This document shows positions 31,008 to 40,497 of a stretch of DNA of 64,000 nucleotides, piece by piece. Both the position numbers and the translations under genes were made by a program. This DNA is from Bog-159 sp963738345. GTDB lineage: Bacteria; Acidobacteriota; Terriglobia; Bryobacterales; Bryobacteraceae. Numbering within the stretch: the stretch's first letter is position 1; every line of letters starts with the position of its first letter. The stretch covers positions 2,170,001 to 2,234,000 of the forward strand of contig CAVTWI010000002.1 of the NCBI GenBank assembly GCA_963738345.1, in the 5' to 3' direction. The notes beneath the pieces were generated by a model. That model saw only the letters and a program-made list of their open reading frames with translations, did not search any database and had not been told where the DNA came from.

Positions 31008-32837
31008 ATGTTTGAAGCGTACAAAGTTGGCGTAACGCTCGCGCTTCAAAACCAGGTCAGCGGCATCCTCGGCGTGATCGCGCGGGATTTCAGAACCGTC
31101 AATATCCATGCCAAAGAACTGCAGGCATCGCTGAGGGAAATCAAGCTGCTCGGCATGGGCGGCGCGTTGCTGGGTGGCATGGGGTTTCTCGGCCTCGGAA
31201 TGATTAAGGCGACCGTCGAGCCCGCCAAGGAATACGTGCACCAGCTTGAGCTCGCGAAAGCGGCCGGCATGTCGCAGCTTGAAATCGCACAGGCCACGAA
31301 GGCGGCATGGCAAGCCACCGGCAGCGTAATGACGACCACGGCCACGCAAAACCTCGCGGCGATCCGCGAGTTACGCATGGTCTTCGGTGACACCCGCCAG
31401 GCAATGGAACACATGCCGACGGTGCAGCGGCTGCAATCGGTTCTGCAGACTGTACGCGGCGGCAACGGACACGATGAAGCCTACACAGTTGCCAAGGCCC
31501 TGGAAATGAAGGGCGACGTCAAGGACGTCCGCCAATTCGACAGCTCGGCGGACTTGATGACCAAGGCCATCATCGCCTCGGGCGGCAAAGTCGGCGCAGG
31601 GGACTTTCTTTCGACCTTCAAGTACGGCCGCGCGGCGACGATTGGCTGGGATCAGCGCTTTACCTACGGCATCCTGCCGACGCTGATTCAGGAAATGAAA
31701 TCGTCGGGCGGTACCGGCGGCGCAGGCGGCCCCGGCAATGCCTTGATGTCGGCATACTCCGCCGTGGTGGGCGGCTCGATACCGCAGCGATCGCTTAAGG
31801 TCTGGCAGAGCCTCGGGATGCTCGACCCGTCTAAAATCATCTGGGACAAGGTTGGCAGCGCCAAGGGCGTTGCGCCGGGGGGCATCAAGGGCTCGACGCT
31901 CTTTGAGCATGATCCCTACCAGTGGACACAGCAATTTCTCGTGCCGGCTTTGGAGCGCGCGGGCTACAACACGCAAGATAAGCAGCGTCAGGCGTTGCAG
32001 TATCTTTTCCCGAATCGCACCGCTGGCTTCATCATGAGCCAGATGGCATTGCAGGGATGGAAATTTGAACGTGACCAGAAGCTCATCGGTCAGGCTTCCG
32101 GCCTTTCTGCTTACGACCAGCTCATCAAAAACGACCCCGAAATGGCTTCGCGCGCACTCTCCGCGCAGTGGGACAACCTTAAAACAGCCATCGGCGTCGC
32201 AGTTGTGCCTGTGCTCCTGCCGGTGTTGCAGGGGCTTACGACGGCATTCAACCGCCTGGGCCAGTTCCTGGCCGCGCACCCTACGCTAACCAGCGCCCTT
32301 ACCCTCACTTTCGGCGCGCTCTCGGGCCTCGCGCTTATCGGCGGAACGCTCATGCTGGCCGGTGCGGCAATAAAGCTCATCGGCGTAGGTATCGGGCCCA
32401 TGAGCATCGCGTTCAAAAGCATCGCGGCGCTGCCGCTGGCGGGCATCGCAGGCGGATTGACCGCAGTCGGGCTTGCCCTTGCGGCGCTGCTGCCGGTGGT
32501 GTTCCACAAGCAAATCGCCGAGAAGATAGACCAGAAAGCTCCGGGCATCGGAGACTGGCTGCTTTCTGCGCGAAACAAGATGAGCGGCTGGGCCGCTGAC
32601 GTTCGCGGAAGCACGGCGGGGCCGTTTGGGGATTTCGGCTGGTTCGGCGGCTCGGGCAGCTCTGCACCGCCAACGTCCGGGAAAAACGTGCAGGTCAACA
32701 CGCAGGTCAACCTTGACGGGCGCCAGATAGCCAACGTGGTCACGCAGCACCAGGCCAACGCAATGAGCGGGCCCGCCACCTCCGGCGGCGCGTTCGATGC
32801 GCGGCAGTCTTACCTATCGCCTTCCTACAATTATTGA
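31008..32837 (+). CDS. Tail tape measure protein
   Basis: 609 residues. A soluble helical N-terminal region is followed by hydrophobic segments at about 420-500 (TLTFGALSGLALIGGTLMLA, LPLAGIAGGLTAVGLALAAL) and a polar end. A long alpha-helical protein after the chaperone pair sets tail length. At 609 residues it predicts a tail of moderate length. Confidence 0.85.
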   Translation: MFEAYKVGVTLALQNQVSGILGVIARDFRTVNIHAKELQASLREIKLLGMGGALLGGMGFLGLGMIKATVEPAKEYVHQLELAKAAGMSQLEIAQATKAAWQATGSVMTTTATQNLAAIRELRMVFGDTRQAMEHMPTVQRLQSVLQTVRGGNGHDEAYTVAKALEMKGDVKDVRQFDSSADLMTKAIIASGGKVGAGDFLSTFKYGRAATIGWDQRFTYGILPTLIQEMKSSGGTGGAGGPGNALMSAYSAVVGGSIPQRSLKVWQSLGMLDPSKIIWDKVGSAKGVAPGGIKGSTLFEHDPYQWTQQFLVPALERAGYNTQDKQRQALQYLFPNRTAGFIMSQMALQGWKFERDQKLIGQASGLSAYDQLIKNDPEMASRALSAQWDNLKTAIGVAVVPVLLPVLQGLTTAFNRLGQFLAAHPTLTSALTLTFGALSGLALIGGTLMLAGAAIKLIGVGIGPMSIAFKSIAALPLAGIAGGLTAVGLALAALLPVVFHKQIAEKIDQKAPGIGDWLLSARNKMSGWAADVRGSTAGPFGDFGWFGGSGSSAPPTSGKNVQVNTQVNLDGRQIANVVTQHQANAMSGPATSGGAFDARQSYLSPSYNY

Positions 32838-32845
32838 GGCTCGTT

Positions 32846-33637
32846 ATGGCGGTGACGCTGAAGCTGGGCGGAGTCGTCTTTCAGGGCTTTGAAATCCCCG
32901 CTGCCATCAATTCCGGCGGCGAGCAAATGCTTGTCGTCCACAAGATGCCGGGAGGCAATCGCACCATCGACGCGATGGGGCCCGACGATGCCGAAATACG
33001 CTGGTCGGGACGCTTCCGCGGCTCCTCGGCAGAAAGCCGCGCGCTATTGCTCGACTTCATGCGCAGGCAGGGGCAACAGCAGCTCCTGACCTACAGCCTC
33101 CATCGATACCAGGTGGTCGTTAAGAAATTCGAGGCGGATTTCGAGCAGAGCTACGAGATTCCCTACAGCATCGTCTGCGAAGTGGTGCTGGATGAGACGC
33201 AGGCGCTCGCATCGCTGGCAGTGGGCTTCGTCGAAGCGCTGGCAAGCGATGTGGTCAATATGCTGGGCTTAAGCAGCATCATCCCAAATAGCGCCGTCAA
33301 TAGCGCGGTAACGGGTGTCGCTGCAGCGGCCAGCAATTATCAGGCAGGCGTTCCCAATACAACGAACGCCCTTGCCGGCGTGACCGCTGCCTCGGAAGGG
33401 CCGCTGCTCAGCAGCCTTCAGACGTCTATCGGTGGCGCGCAGACAGCGACGCAATCGGCAATCACCTCGACGACGGCCGGCATGAGCACGACGCCGGTGA
33501 CGGCCGGCGGTTCACCCGCGGCGATGGCAACGTCTCTCACGGGCGCTGCGAGCAGCATGGCGAATTTAAATAATCTTACCCAGCTTGCGAGCACGCTGAG
33601 CCGGATGAGCACGAACACCTCGAACGCCGGGCACTGA
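32846..33637 (+). CDS. Baseplate-region protein, 263 residues
   Basis: Start at 32846 after GAGG. The first 115 residues (VVFQGFEIPAAINSGGEQML, DDAEIRWSGRFRGSSAESRA, YEIPYSIVCEVVLD) form a conserved tail-protein domain found with gpX and gpD genes. The rest is Ala/Thr/Ser-rich and probably flexible. Likely part of the baseplate hub assembly. Confidence 0.65.
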   Translation: MAVTLKLGGVVFQGFEIPAAINSGGEQMLVVHKMPGGNRTIDAMGPDDAEIRWSGRFRGSSAESRALLLDFMRRQGQQQLLTYSLHRYQVVVKKFEADFEQSYEIPYSIVCEVVLDETQALASLAVGFVEALASDVVNMLGLSSIIPNSAVNSAVTGVAAAASNYQAGVPNTTNALAGVTAASEGPLLSSLQTSIGGAQTATQSAITSTTAGMSTTPVTAGGSPAAMATSLTGAASSMANLNNLTQLASTLSRMSTNTSNAGH

Positions 33638-33638
33638 C

Positions 33639-33839
33639 ATGCAAACCATCACCGTCGCCGGAGGCAATCTTTACGCCCTTGCGCTGCAATATCTCGGAGA
33701 CGCCACACAGTGGAACCGGATCGCGCAGGTAAACGGCCTGACTGACCCGGTGATTGCCGGGATAAAGACCTTGCAGATTCCATCCGTTGACCCGAGCGCC
33801 GGAGGCGGTATCTATGTCCCTGTTAGCGGACAGTCTTAA
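33639..33839 (+). CDS. Tail protein X (LysM-like)
   Basis: 66 residues with GGNLYALALQYLGDATQWNR and VNGLTDPVIAGIKTLQIP. This is the short LysM-like protein (gpX of P2 type) that caps the inner tube and is followed by the gpD hub, as here. The end overlaps the next gene by 26 bp. Confidence 0.8.
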   Translation: MQTITVAGGNLYALALQYLGDATQWNRIAQVNGLTDPVIAGIKTLQIPSVDPSAGGGIYVPVSGQS

Positions 33840-34938
33840 CAACGCCCGCATCCCGGCGGGTGTCGTCCGCCAGCCACGCTTACTCGTAAGCATCAATGGC
33901 ACTCCTGTGAACGGCTTTCTATCTGCCGAGGTGACCAACGCGAGCCATTTCACGGCGGACACGTTTCACGCGGAAGCGGCGGTGAATGGGCTGCCCGCGC
34001 AGTATGGCCCGGCCTATTGGGCGACATCCTCGAATGACCAGATAGCCATCTCGGTCGGATTTGCCGACGCGACGGGCAACGTGGGCAATAAGACGCAGCT
34101 TATCCTCGGTCAAATCGATGATGTCTGCTATGACGTCATGAAGCGAAGGCTGACCTTCTGCGGCCGCGATCTTTCCGCGGCGCTCATCGACTCCAAGACG
34201 GCGGAGAAATTTCAGAACCAGAAAAGCTACCAAATCGCCCAGACGCTTGCCGCGCGCCACGGCTTGACTGCTCAGGTGCAGACAACCACAGCGCTCGCGG
34301 GCACCTATTACGACATCGACAATGTGGTGCTCACGCAGGAGCAGACGGAATGGGATCTGCTGATCTTCCTCGCGCAGCAGGAGGGATTCGACGCGTGGGT
34401 GAGTGGGCAGACGCTTTTCTTCCAGCCTTCCCCCACTGCGACCGCCGCGCCCTATAAGCTTATTGCCCCGCCACCGGGCGACGGAAATCAAAGCTCAGGA
34501 GCAGTGAGCATCGTTGTAAATCGCTCACAAGCCTTGGCAAATGACGTAATCGTCAATGTGAGGAGCTGGAACCAGAAGCAGCAAAAAACAATCAAAGTCC
34601 AGTGCAAGGTTTCCCAGGCGTTGAAGGGCTCGCGCCCCGCAGGCGCTGCTCAGACTTACAACTACAACGTGCCGAACCTGACGCGCGATCAGGCGCTGCA
34701 ATTCGCCAAAAGCACGGCAGAAGACATCACGCGCCACGAGAAGGTGCTAACGGCGCACCTTCCCGGCGATAACCTGCTCACGACGCGCTCGCAGGTGCAG
34801 CTCATCGGCACGCTCACAGGCTGGGATCAGAATTATTATCCCGATACGGTGACGCGGCACATTTCATTTGAAGGCGGTTACACGATGGAGCTGCGGGCCA
34901 AGAATCACAGCGCTCAAACCACGGTGGTCACCGGATGA
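33814..34938 (+). CDS. Baseplate hub protein, gpD/late control type
   Basis: Start at 33814 (MSLLADSLNNARIPAGVVRQ) after GGAGG. 374 residues. CGRDLSAALIDSKTAEKFQN, EWDLLIFLAQQEGFDAWVSG and KSTAEDITRHEKVL match the hub family related to T4 gp27. It connects tube and spike. Confidence 0.8.
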   Translation: MSLLADSLNNARIPAGVVRQPRLLVSINGTPVNGFLSAEVTNASHFTADTFHAEAAVNGLPAQYGPAYWATSSNDQIAISVGFADATGNVGNKTQLILGQIDDVCYDVMKRRLTFCGRDLSAALIDSKTAEKFQNQKSYQIAQTLAARHGLTAQVQTTTALAGTYYDIDNVVLTQEQTEWDLLIFLAQQEGFDAWVSGQTLFFQPSPTATAAPYKLIAPPPGDGNQSSGAVSIVVNRSQALANDVIVNVRSWNQKQQKTIKVQCKVSQALKGSRPAGAAQTYNYNVPNLTRDQALQFAKSTAEDITRHEKVLTAHLPGDNLLTTRSQVQLIGTLTGWDQNYYPDTVTRHISFEGGYTMELRAKNHSAQTTVVTG

Positions 34939-35573
34939 GTATCGAACGCCTGAAGAATGCCATGCGTTACGAAGGACAGCGCAATAGCAGCACGAAGTCC
35001 TTAGTGCGCCGAGGCGTAGTCAGCGGATACGACCCGTCCTCCTACTGCGCAAAAGTCAGAATGCAGCCCGAAGATTTCGAGACGGGCTTTCTGCCGGTGG
35101 CTTCGGCATGGGTGGGCCCAGGCTGGGGATTATTTTGCCCGCCTTCACCCGGCGATGAAGTGGACGTGCATTTCCAGGAAGGCGGCAAGAATGCCGCGTA
35201 TATATCCCTGCGCTTCTTCGGCAATGTGGCGCGCCCGCTCCCGGTATCTCCGGGCGAGTGCTGGCTTGTGCATCAGTCAGGGTCTTTCCTAAAACTGACC
35301 AACGACGGCAAGGCATCGGTAAACGGAGAAGTCGAAATCGACCTTTCGGCGCCCACGGTCAACATAACGGCGACCGCCGCAGTAAATGTCACTGCGCCGT
35401 CTATCACGCTGGGCAGCGCCGGGGAGACCTTGCACAAGCTGGTGACGGATGCCTTCGAGACGCTGTTTAACACCCACACGCATCCGGGCATTCAGCCGGG
35501 CGGAGGCAACACTGGCGCGCCGAACGAACTTATCACGAATAGTCAACTCACGAGCGTAGTTTCGGCGGGGTAA
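34935..35573 (+). CDS. Baseplate spike protein, gpV type
   Basis: 212 residues. VRRGVVSGYDPSSYCAKVRM, LFCPPSPGDEVDVHFQEGGK are the OB-fold part; the later repeats (LSAPTVNITATAAVNVTAPS) form the triple beta-helix. NTHTHPG near the end carries the HxH motif that binds iron at the tip of membrane-piercing spikes. Confidence 0.85.
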   Translation: MSIERLKNAMRYEGQRNSSTKSLVRRGVVSGYDPSSYCAKVRMQPEDFETGFLPVASAWVGPGWGLFCPPSPGDEVDVHFQEGGKNAAYISLRFFGNVARPLPVSPGECWLVHQSGSFLKLTNDGKASVNGEVEIDLSAPTVNITATAAVNVTAPSITLGSAGETLHKLVTDAFETLFNTHTHPGIQPGGGNTGAPNELITNSQLTSVVSAG

Positions 35574-35579
35574 TAGAAC

Positions 35580-35945
35580 ATGGCGGATGCCGGGCACGAT
35601 TTTAGCGGCGACCTGATGCTGAGCGCCACGGGCGATTTGCTGGTGGTGGACGGTCTGCTGGAGAGCAACCAGCGCATCCTGCGCCGCCTGCTTACAAACC
35701 AGGGCGATTATATCTGGCAGCCTACCTACGGTGCGGGACTGGCCGCGTTGATTGGGCAGCCGCTCAATGAGCCGGAAACCAACAGCCTCATCACCTCGCA
35801 GATGTACCTTGAGGACAGCGTTTCTCAGTCTCCTGCGCCGCAGATAAACACCAGCACAATTCCAAACGGGCTCAATGTCAACATCGGCTACGTCGAAGTC
35901 GAATCGAACCAGGCGACAACCCTCAGTTTTCAGGTGACGCCGTAA
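35580..35945 (+). CDS. Baseplate wedge protein, GPW/gp25 type
   Basis: 121 residues: DLLVVDGLLESNQRILRRLL, YIWQPTYGAGLAALIGQPLN. This is the gp25-like wedge protein in a gpV-gpW-gpJ order. Confidence 0.85.
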   Translation: MADAGHDFSGDLMLSATGDLLVVDGLLESNQRILRRLLTNQGDYIWQPTYGAGLAALIGQPLNEPETNSLITSQMYLEDSVSQSPAPQINTSTIPNGLNVNIGYVEVESNQATTLSFQVTP

Positions 35946-35946
35946 T

Positions 35947-37071
35947 ATGGCGACTTTACAGACATATACCTTCGGGACGCTGGTTTCCAACTTCGCCACG
36001 GCCGTGCAGGGCGCGGCAACGGCGCTGCTGGATTTCACAGTCGGCTCCGTGCTGCGCGCAATCGCAGAGGCAACCGCGGGCGTTGTCCTGTGGCTTCAGG
36101 CCATAATCCTGCAGCTGCTCACCGTCACGCGCGCCTCGACCAGCGCGGGCTCGGATCTCGATAGCTGGATGGCCGATTATGGCGTCACGCGCTTAGCCGC
36201 GGTCGCCTCAACCGGGCAAGTGACGTTTTCGCGCTTCACCGCCACGCAGCAGGCGGTCGTTCCCATCGGCGCCACGGTGCAGACGGCAGACGGCACGGAG
36301 ATATTCGCAGTCACCATCGACACGACGAATTCCGCCTATAGCGCGACGCTCGGCGGCTACGTGTTGCCGGTCAATACCGCGTCCGTGACCGTGCCGGTGC
36401 AGGCTACGGCCGCCGGCAGCGGCGGAAACGTGCAGGCCGCCACGATAAGCGTAATCACCACGCCTATCCCGGGTGTCGATACGGCCAGCAATACGGCCGC
36501 CTTCACCAATGGCATAGATGCGGAGACGGACGCAGCGCTGCGCTCGCGCTTCGTGCTTTATCTTGCGTCGCTCTCCAAAGCGACGAAGACCGCCGTCGGA
36601 TACGCGATTGACAGCGTGCAGCAGGGGTTGAATTACACCCTCACCGAGAATCAGGATTACAACGGCACGACCGATTACGGTTTCTTCTGGGTGGCCGTCG
36701 ATGATGGCACTGGCTACCCTTCCAGTACGCTTCTGACGAACGTCTCGAGCGCCATCGACAGCATCCGGGCGCTGTGCATCCGGTTTGAGGTTTATGCGCC
36801 GAGCGTGATTACGGCAAACGTGGTCATGGCCATCACGACGGCTTCCGGCTACACGCATTCGGCCGTGGTCGCAAGCGTTCAGGCTGCCCTGCAAAACGCC
36901 ATCAATGCGCTCGTCCTTGGCGCGACGCTGCCCTACACGCAGCTTGCGGCGATCGCTTACTCGATACCCGGCGTGATCAATGTCACCGGCGTCACGCTGA
37001 ACGGCGTCACCAGCGACCTCGTCACCACCGCAGCGCAGGTCATCAAGAGCGGCACGATAGCGGTCACTTAA
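35947..37071 (+). CDS. Baseplate protein J
   Basis: 374 residues. VLRAIAEATAGVVLWLQAII, DLDSWMADYGVTRLAAVAST and ETDAALRSRFVLYLASLS are the gpJ/gp6-like wedge features. Follows gpW at one base distance. Confidence 0.85.
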   Translation: MATLQTYTFGTLVSNFATAVQGAATALLDFTVGSVLRAIAEATAGVVLWLQAIILQLLTVTRASTSAGSDLDSWMADYGVTRLAAVASTGQVTFSRFTATQQAVVPIGATVQTADGTEIFAVTIDTTNSAYSATLGGYVLPVNTASVTVPVQATAAGSGGNVQAATISVITTPIPGVDTASNTAAFTNGIDAETDAALRSRFVLYLASLSKATKTAVGYAIDSVQQGLNYTLTENQDYNGTTDYGFFWVAVDDGTGYPSSTLLTNVSSAIDSIRALCIRFEVYAPSVITANVVMAITTASGYTHSAVVASVQAALQNAINALVLGATLPYTQLAAIAYSIPGVINVTGVTLNGVTSDLVTTAAQVIKSGTIAVT

Positions 37072-37098
37072 AACTAAACAGCTTCAAGGTAAATCGGC

Positions 37099-37764
37099 AT
37101 GGCCACCGGCGATGTGAATGACTTCGTTGCGCGCATCAAGGCCCTTCTTCCTAATGCCTGGTTTGCAGACCAAACCCCGATTCTGGATGCGCTCCTGGGC
37201 GGCATCGGTTCGGCTTTATCGTTTGTCTATAACCTCATTGCCTATGCCGGTCTCCAGACGCGCATCGCGACGGCGACGGATGGATTTCTTGACCTGATTT
37301 CATTCGATTTCTTCGGAAACTCACTGCCGCGCAAGACCAGCGAGAGCGATACCGCCTTCCGCTCGCGCATCCAGAGCGAATTGCTGCTTCAGAGGGCAAC
37401 AAGGCAGGGCGTGAGCGAAGCATTGGAAATACTGACGGGCAGGACTCCCATTATCTTCGAGCCGACGCGCGCGCTGGATACCGGCGGCCTTAACACCCCG
37501 TCGATGGGTCTGGGCGTGGCTGGACGGCTTGGCACCTACACGATGCGGTGCCAATGCTTCGTTTTTGCGTTTCGCACCTCCGGGCAAGGCGTCCCGAACA
37601 TCGCCGGCCTCGGGATACCGACCGGCGCGCTCAACACGCCCAGCCAGGCCGCGCTCATCAATCCCAGCATGGTGACGGGCGCTGTCGAGGATTCGGATAT
37701 TTATGCCGCAGCTGATTCCGCCAAAGCTGCCGGCACGACACTCTGGATGAATATATCCAACTAA
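37099..37764 (+). CDS. Tail protein I-like
   Basis: 221 residues: DVNDFVARIKALLPNAWFAD, DLISFDFFGNSLPRKTSESD, FRSRIQSELLLQRATRQGVS. Position after gpJ and before the fibre gene matches the gpI-type wedge protein that anchors fibres. Confidence 0.65.
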   Translation: MATGDVNDFVARIKALLPNAWFADQTPILDALLGGIGSALSFVYNLIAYAGLQTRIATATDGFLDLISFDFFGNSLPRKTSESDTAFRSRIQSELLLQRATRQGVSEALEILTGRTPIIFEPTRALDTGGLNTPSMGLGVAGRLGTYTMRCQCFVFAFRTSGQGVPNIAGLGIPTGALNTPSQAALINPSMVTGAVEDSDIYAAADSAKAAGTTLWMNISN

Positions 37765-37779
37765 CGCAAGGACATAAGA

Positions 37780-39072
37780 ATGGACAGAATACTGGTGCAG
37801 CCGTCGGAAATTCCCACCGACACGATGTTCCTGCTCACCAACAAGAACGCCATGATAGCGCTCGGTTACCTGGCGCAGGCGATACTGGGCACCTCCACGG
37901 TCGTGGATGGTTTTTCATGCGGCCCGACATCGCCCGCCTCGCTTTCGGTCATGCTTTCCACCGGGTCGATGTACAGCTTCCAAAACATCGACTCTACGGC
38001 CTATGGCACCATTGCGGCCGACACGACAGACCAAATCGTTAAACAGGGGATTCTGCTCGGCAACACGACGCTTTCCTGCCCCGCTCCGGTGACCCCCGGG
38101 CAATCCATCAACTACTTAGTAGAGATTGCCTTCGGGGAAGAAGATACCAACGCCCAGAATGTCGAGTTTTATAACAGCGCTAACCCATCGTCACCGCTGA
38201 CTTCAAACATCAATACCTTGCGGCAGGCGGTCTGCGTCCTCGCGGTAAAGGCCGGCGCATCGGCTACGACGGGCACGCAGACGACGCCGGCGCCTGACGC
38301 GGGATACACCGGGCTCTATGTGGTCACGGTCGCCTACGGGCAGACGACCATCACCGGAGGAAATATTCAGCAGCTCGCCTCTGCGCCCTTCATATCGCCG
38401 AAATTGCCGTATATCATCAGCTCGCTTCAGAACGGCGGCTCTACCTACGCGCAGGACACCAGCGGGGCAGCCAATACGATTACCGTGGCCCTCTCGCCCG
38501 CCTTGACATCGTATGTGGCCGGGCAGCCTATCAAAGTGAAGGTGGCAAACACCACCACAAGCGGCGCTGCGGTCATGAACGTCAACGGCCTGGGCAACGT
38601 CGCCATCTATGACACCGAGGGTAACGCACTCCACGCCGGAGCCTTGAAGGCCAACTCAACCTACACCTTCGTCTATGACGGCTCCCACATGGTGCTGCAG
38701 GCGCCTCCGGCGGATACCATGATGGCGTCGAATAACCTATCCGATCTGACCAGCATAACGTCGGCGCTGGCAATCCTTGGCTTCGGGAATTCCATCTCTT
38801 CGAGCGGTTATCAGAAGCTTGGCGGCGGCGCTCTCATTCTTCAATGGGGCACCACAGCAAGCATCGCGGCTGGCTCCTCCGTGGCCGCGACCTTCACGGT
38901 AAACTTCCCGAACAACGTCTTCGCCGTCGTCGCCACTCCGGTCGGCGTTAACACCAATGCCAACCCGGAGGGTTTCGGTGTAGCCAAGAACCTCGGCGGA
39001 ATTACGGTTTATAACTGGGGCTCGACCATCGCCTATAGCAGTGGCGTGTCCTATTTCGCAATCGGCAATTAA
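37780..39072 (+). CDS. Tail fibre with gp53-like C-terminal domain
   Basis: 430 residues. The N-terminal part (MDRILVQPSEIPTDTMFLL) attaches to the baseplate; the last 90 residues (SSSGYQKLGGGALILQWGTT, VAATFTVNFPNNVFAV) resemble the receptor-binding gp53-like fold of Mu and related fibres. Likely host recognition protein. Confidence 0.75.
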   Translation: MDRILVQPSEIPTDTMFLLTNKNAMIALGYLAQAILGTSTVVDGFSCGPTSPASLSVMLSTGSMYSFQNIDSTAYGTIAADTTDQIVKQGILLGNTTLSCPAPVTPGQSINYLVEIAFGEEDTNAQNVEFYNSANPSSPLTSNINTLRQAVCVLAVKAGASATTGTQTTPAPDAGYTGLYVVTVAYGQTTITGGNIQQLASAPFISPKLPYIISSLQNGGSTYAQDTSGAANTITVALSPALTSYVAGQPIKVKVANTTTSGAAVMNVNGLGNVAIYDTEGNALHAGALKANSTYTFVYDGSHMVLQAPPADTMMASNNLSDLTSITSALAILGFGNSISSSGYQKLGGGALILQWGTTASIAAGSSVAATFTVNFPNNVFAVVATPVGVNTNANPEGFGVAKNLGGITVYNWGSTIAYSSGVSYFAIGN

Positions 39073-39081
39073 AGGATTGGT

Positions 39082-39495
39082 ATGACGGTCTATTACGCAA
39101 AATCCACCGGCTGGTTCTATGAGGACAGCATTCACGGCACCAAGATTCCGAGCGATGCCGTGGTCATCACCGATGCTACGCGGCAAGCCTTGCTCGCGGC
39201 CGAATCCGCCGGCCAGGTCATCTCCGCTGATGCGAACGGCAACCCTATAGCGATTGCGCCTCCCCCTCCGACTGCCGAGCAGACTGCCGCGCTGGCGAAG
39301 TTTCAGGCGCAGGCCGCGCTTGACGCTTCCGACCGCACGATGAGCAGAATCACCGAGGCCGTTATCCGCGGCGCCACGACATGGACTGCGGCTGACGTCG
39401 TCGCATGGGGAGCTTATCGCGTTGCGTTGCGGGCAATCGCCTCGAGCGGCGCTGGCGCCTTGCCAACTCGCCCCGCTTTCCCCGCCGGTACGTAA
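39082..39495 (+). CDS. Tail fibre assembly-like protein, 137 residues
   Basis: MTVYYAKSTGWFYEDSIHGT KIP and the middle (ITDATRQALLAAESAGQVIS, ADANGNPIAI) match tail fibre assembly proteins, which fold the fibre. Coded right after the fibre gene. The C-terminal half is Ala-rich and helical. Confidence 0.7.
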   Translation: MTVYYAKSTGWFYEDSIHGTKIPSDAVVITDATRQALLAAESAGQVISADANGNPIAIAPPPPTAEQTAALAKFQAQAALDASDRTMSRITEAVIRGATTWTAADVVAWGAYRVALRAIASSGAGALPTRPAFPAGT

Positions 39496-39517
39496 TCGAC
39501 TCGTAAAAGGTAGTGGC

Positions 39518-39964
39518 ATGCCCTCGAAGTCAACTGACGACCTCATGAAAATCGCCCTGGAACACCAGAGTCGGCTTTCCACGGTGGAGCAGCAGACGAA
39601 AATCGATCACGAGCGTATCGGTGTTCTCGAAAAGCAGGCAAGTAACATGGCGCAGATGCCCGCAACAGTCGCAGCGTTGGGGCAGAAGGTGGAATCCATG
39701 AATACCTCGTTTATCCGCGAAGTGGATGGGCTACGCGAGCAGCAGAAAGCGCACAAGGAGCAAATGACCACGACCCTGCAGGATGGGTTTAAATCGCTCA
39801 GCGAGGAAGAATCCCGCCATCGGTCTGAGCTCGAATCGAAAATTCTTAACGCGATCGCCCTCAAGGAAGCGCGCGCGATGGGGTGGTGGCAAGTGCTCGA
39901 GCTGGCCGGAAAGATTGTCGTCGGCATTGCCGTGATTGCTGAGGGATTTAAACTCTTGCATTAA
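39518..39964 (+). CDS. Coiled-coil protein with C-terminal membrane span
   Basis: Start at 39518 (MPSKSTDDLMKIALEHQSRL). Residues 10-110 are a charged coiled coil (VEQQTKIDHERIGVLEKQAS); residues 122-148 are one membrane span (VLELAGKIVVGIAVIAEGFK). The layout and the neighbouring endolysin suggest a lysis-associated protein such as a pinholin-like or spanin-like component. No family named. Confidence 0.55.
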   Translation: MPSKSTDDLMKIALEHQSRLSTVEQQTKIDHERIGVLEKQASNMAQMPATVAALGQKVESMNTSFIREVDGLREQQKAHKEQMTTTLQDGFKSLSEEESRHRSELESKILNAIALKEARAMGWWQVLELAGKIVVGIAVIAEGFKLLH

Positions 39965-40015
39965 CCCCCCCCGGCGTGTTTCGGCGAATTTTTTTAACCA
40001 AATCCGGTAGTTCCC

Positions 40016-40465
40016 ATGACCCCGAATCAGCGGGCCTTCCTCTCCATGCTGGCCTTCAGCGAGGGGACGCTGGGCAAGGGAGACGACGGGTACAACGTGG
40101 ATGCAGGTGGCAAGCTGTTTACCAGCTATGCCGACCATCCGCGCATTCTGGTGCATCTGAGCGCGAACCTCGAATCCACTGCCGCCGGGCGCTACCAGAT
40201 ACTTGCGCGCACCTTCGATGCGTACAAAGCCATGCTCGGCCTGCCCGACTTCTCGCCCGCATCGCAAGACGCAATCGCGCTACAGATTATCAAGGAAAAA
40301 CAAGCTCTCAACGACGTGGAGAGCGGCCATATCGATGACGCGATAACAAAGTGCTGCAAGGTCTGGGCCTCTCTGCCCGGCGCAGGATATGGGCAGCGCG
40401 AAAACTCGTTCGACGACCTCGAAGATGCCTATCTGGACGCTGGCGGCACGCTGGTTTCCGAATAA
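40016..40465 (+). CDS. Endolysin, lambda R transglycosylase type
   Basis: 149 residues, clearly of the lambda R family (GH104): TPNQRAFLSMLAFSEGTLGK with the catalytic Glu at 16, GGKLFTSYADHPRILVHLSA, STAAGRYQILARTFDAYKAM, WASLPGAGYGQ. It cuts peptidoglycan without water to form anhydro ends. No signal peptide, so release needs a holin. Confidence 0.9.
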   Translation: MTPNQRAFLSMLAFSEGTLGKGDDGYNVDAGGKLFTSYADHPRILVHLSANLESTAAGRYQILARTFDAYKAMLGLPDFSPASQDAIALQIIKEKQALNDVESGHIDDAITKCCKVWASLPGAGYGQRENSFDDLEDAYLDAGGTLVSE

Positions 40466-40497
40466 CCCGCTCTAAACATCAACTTGTTGAGGATTAC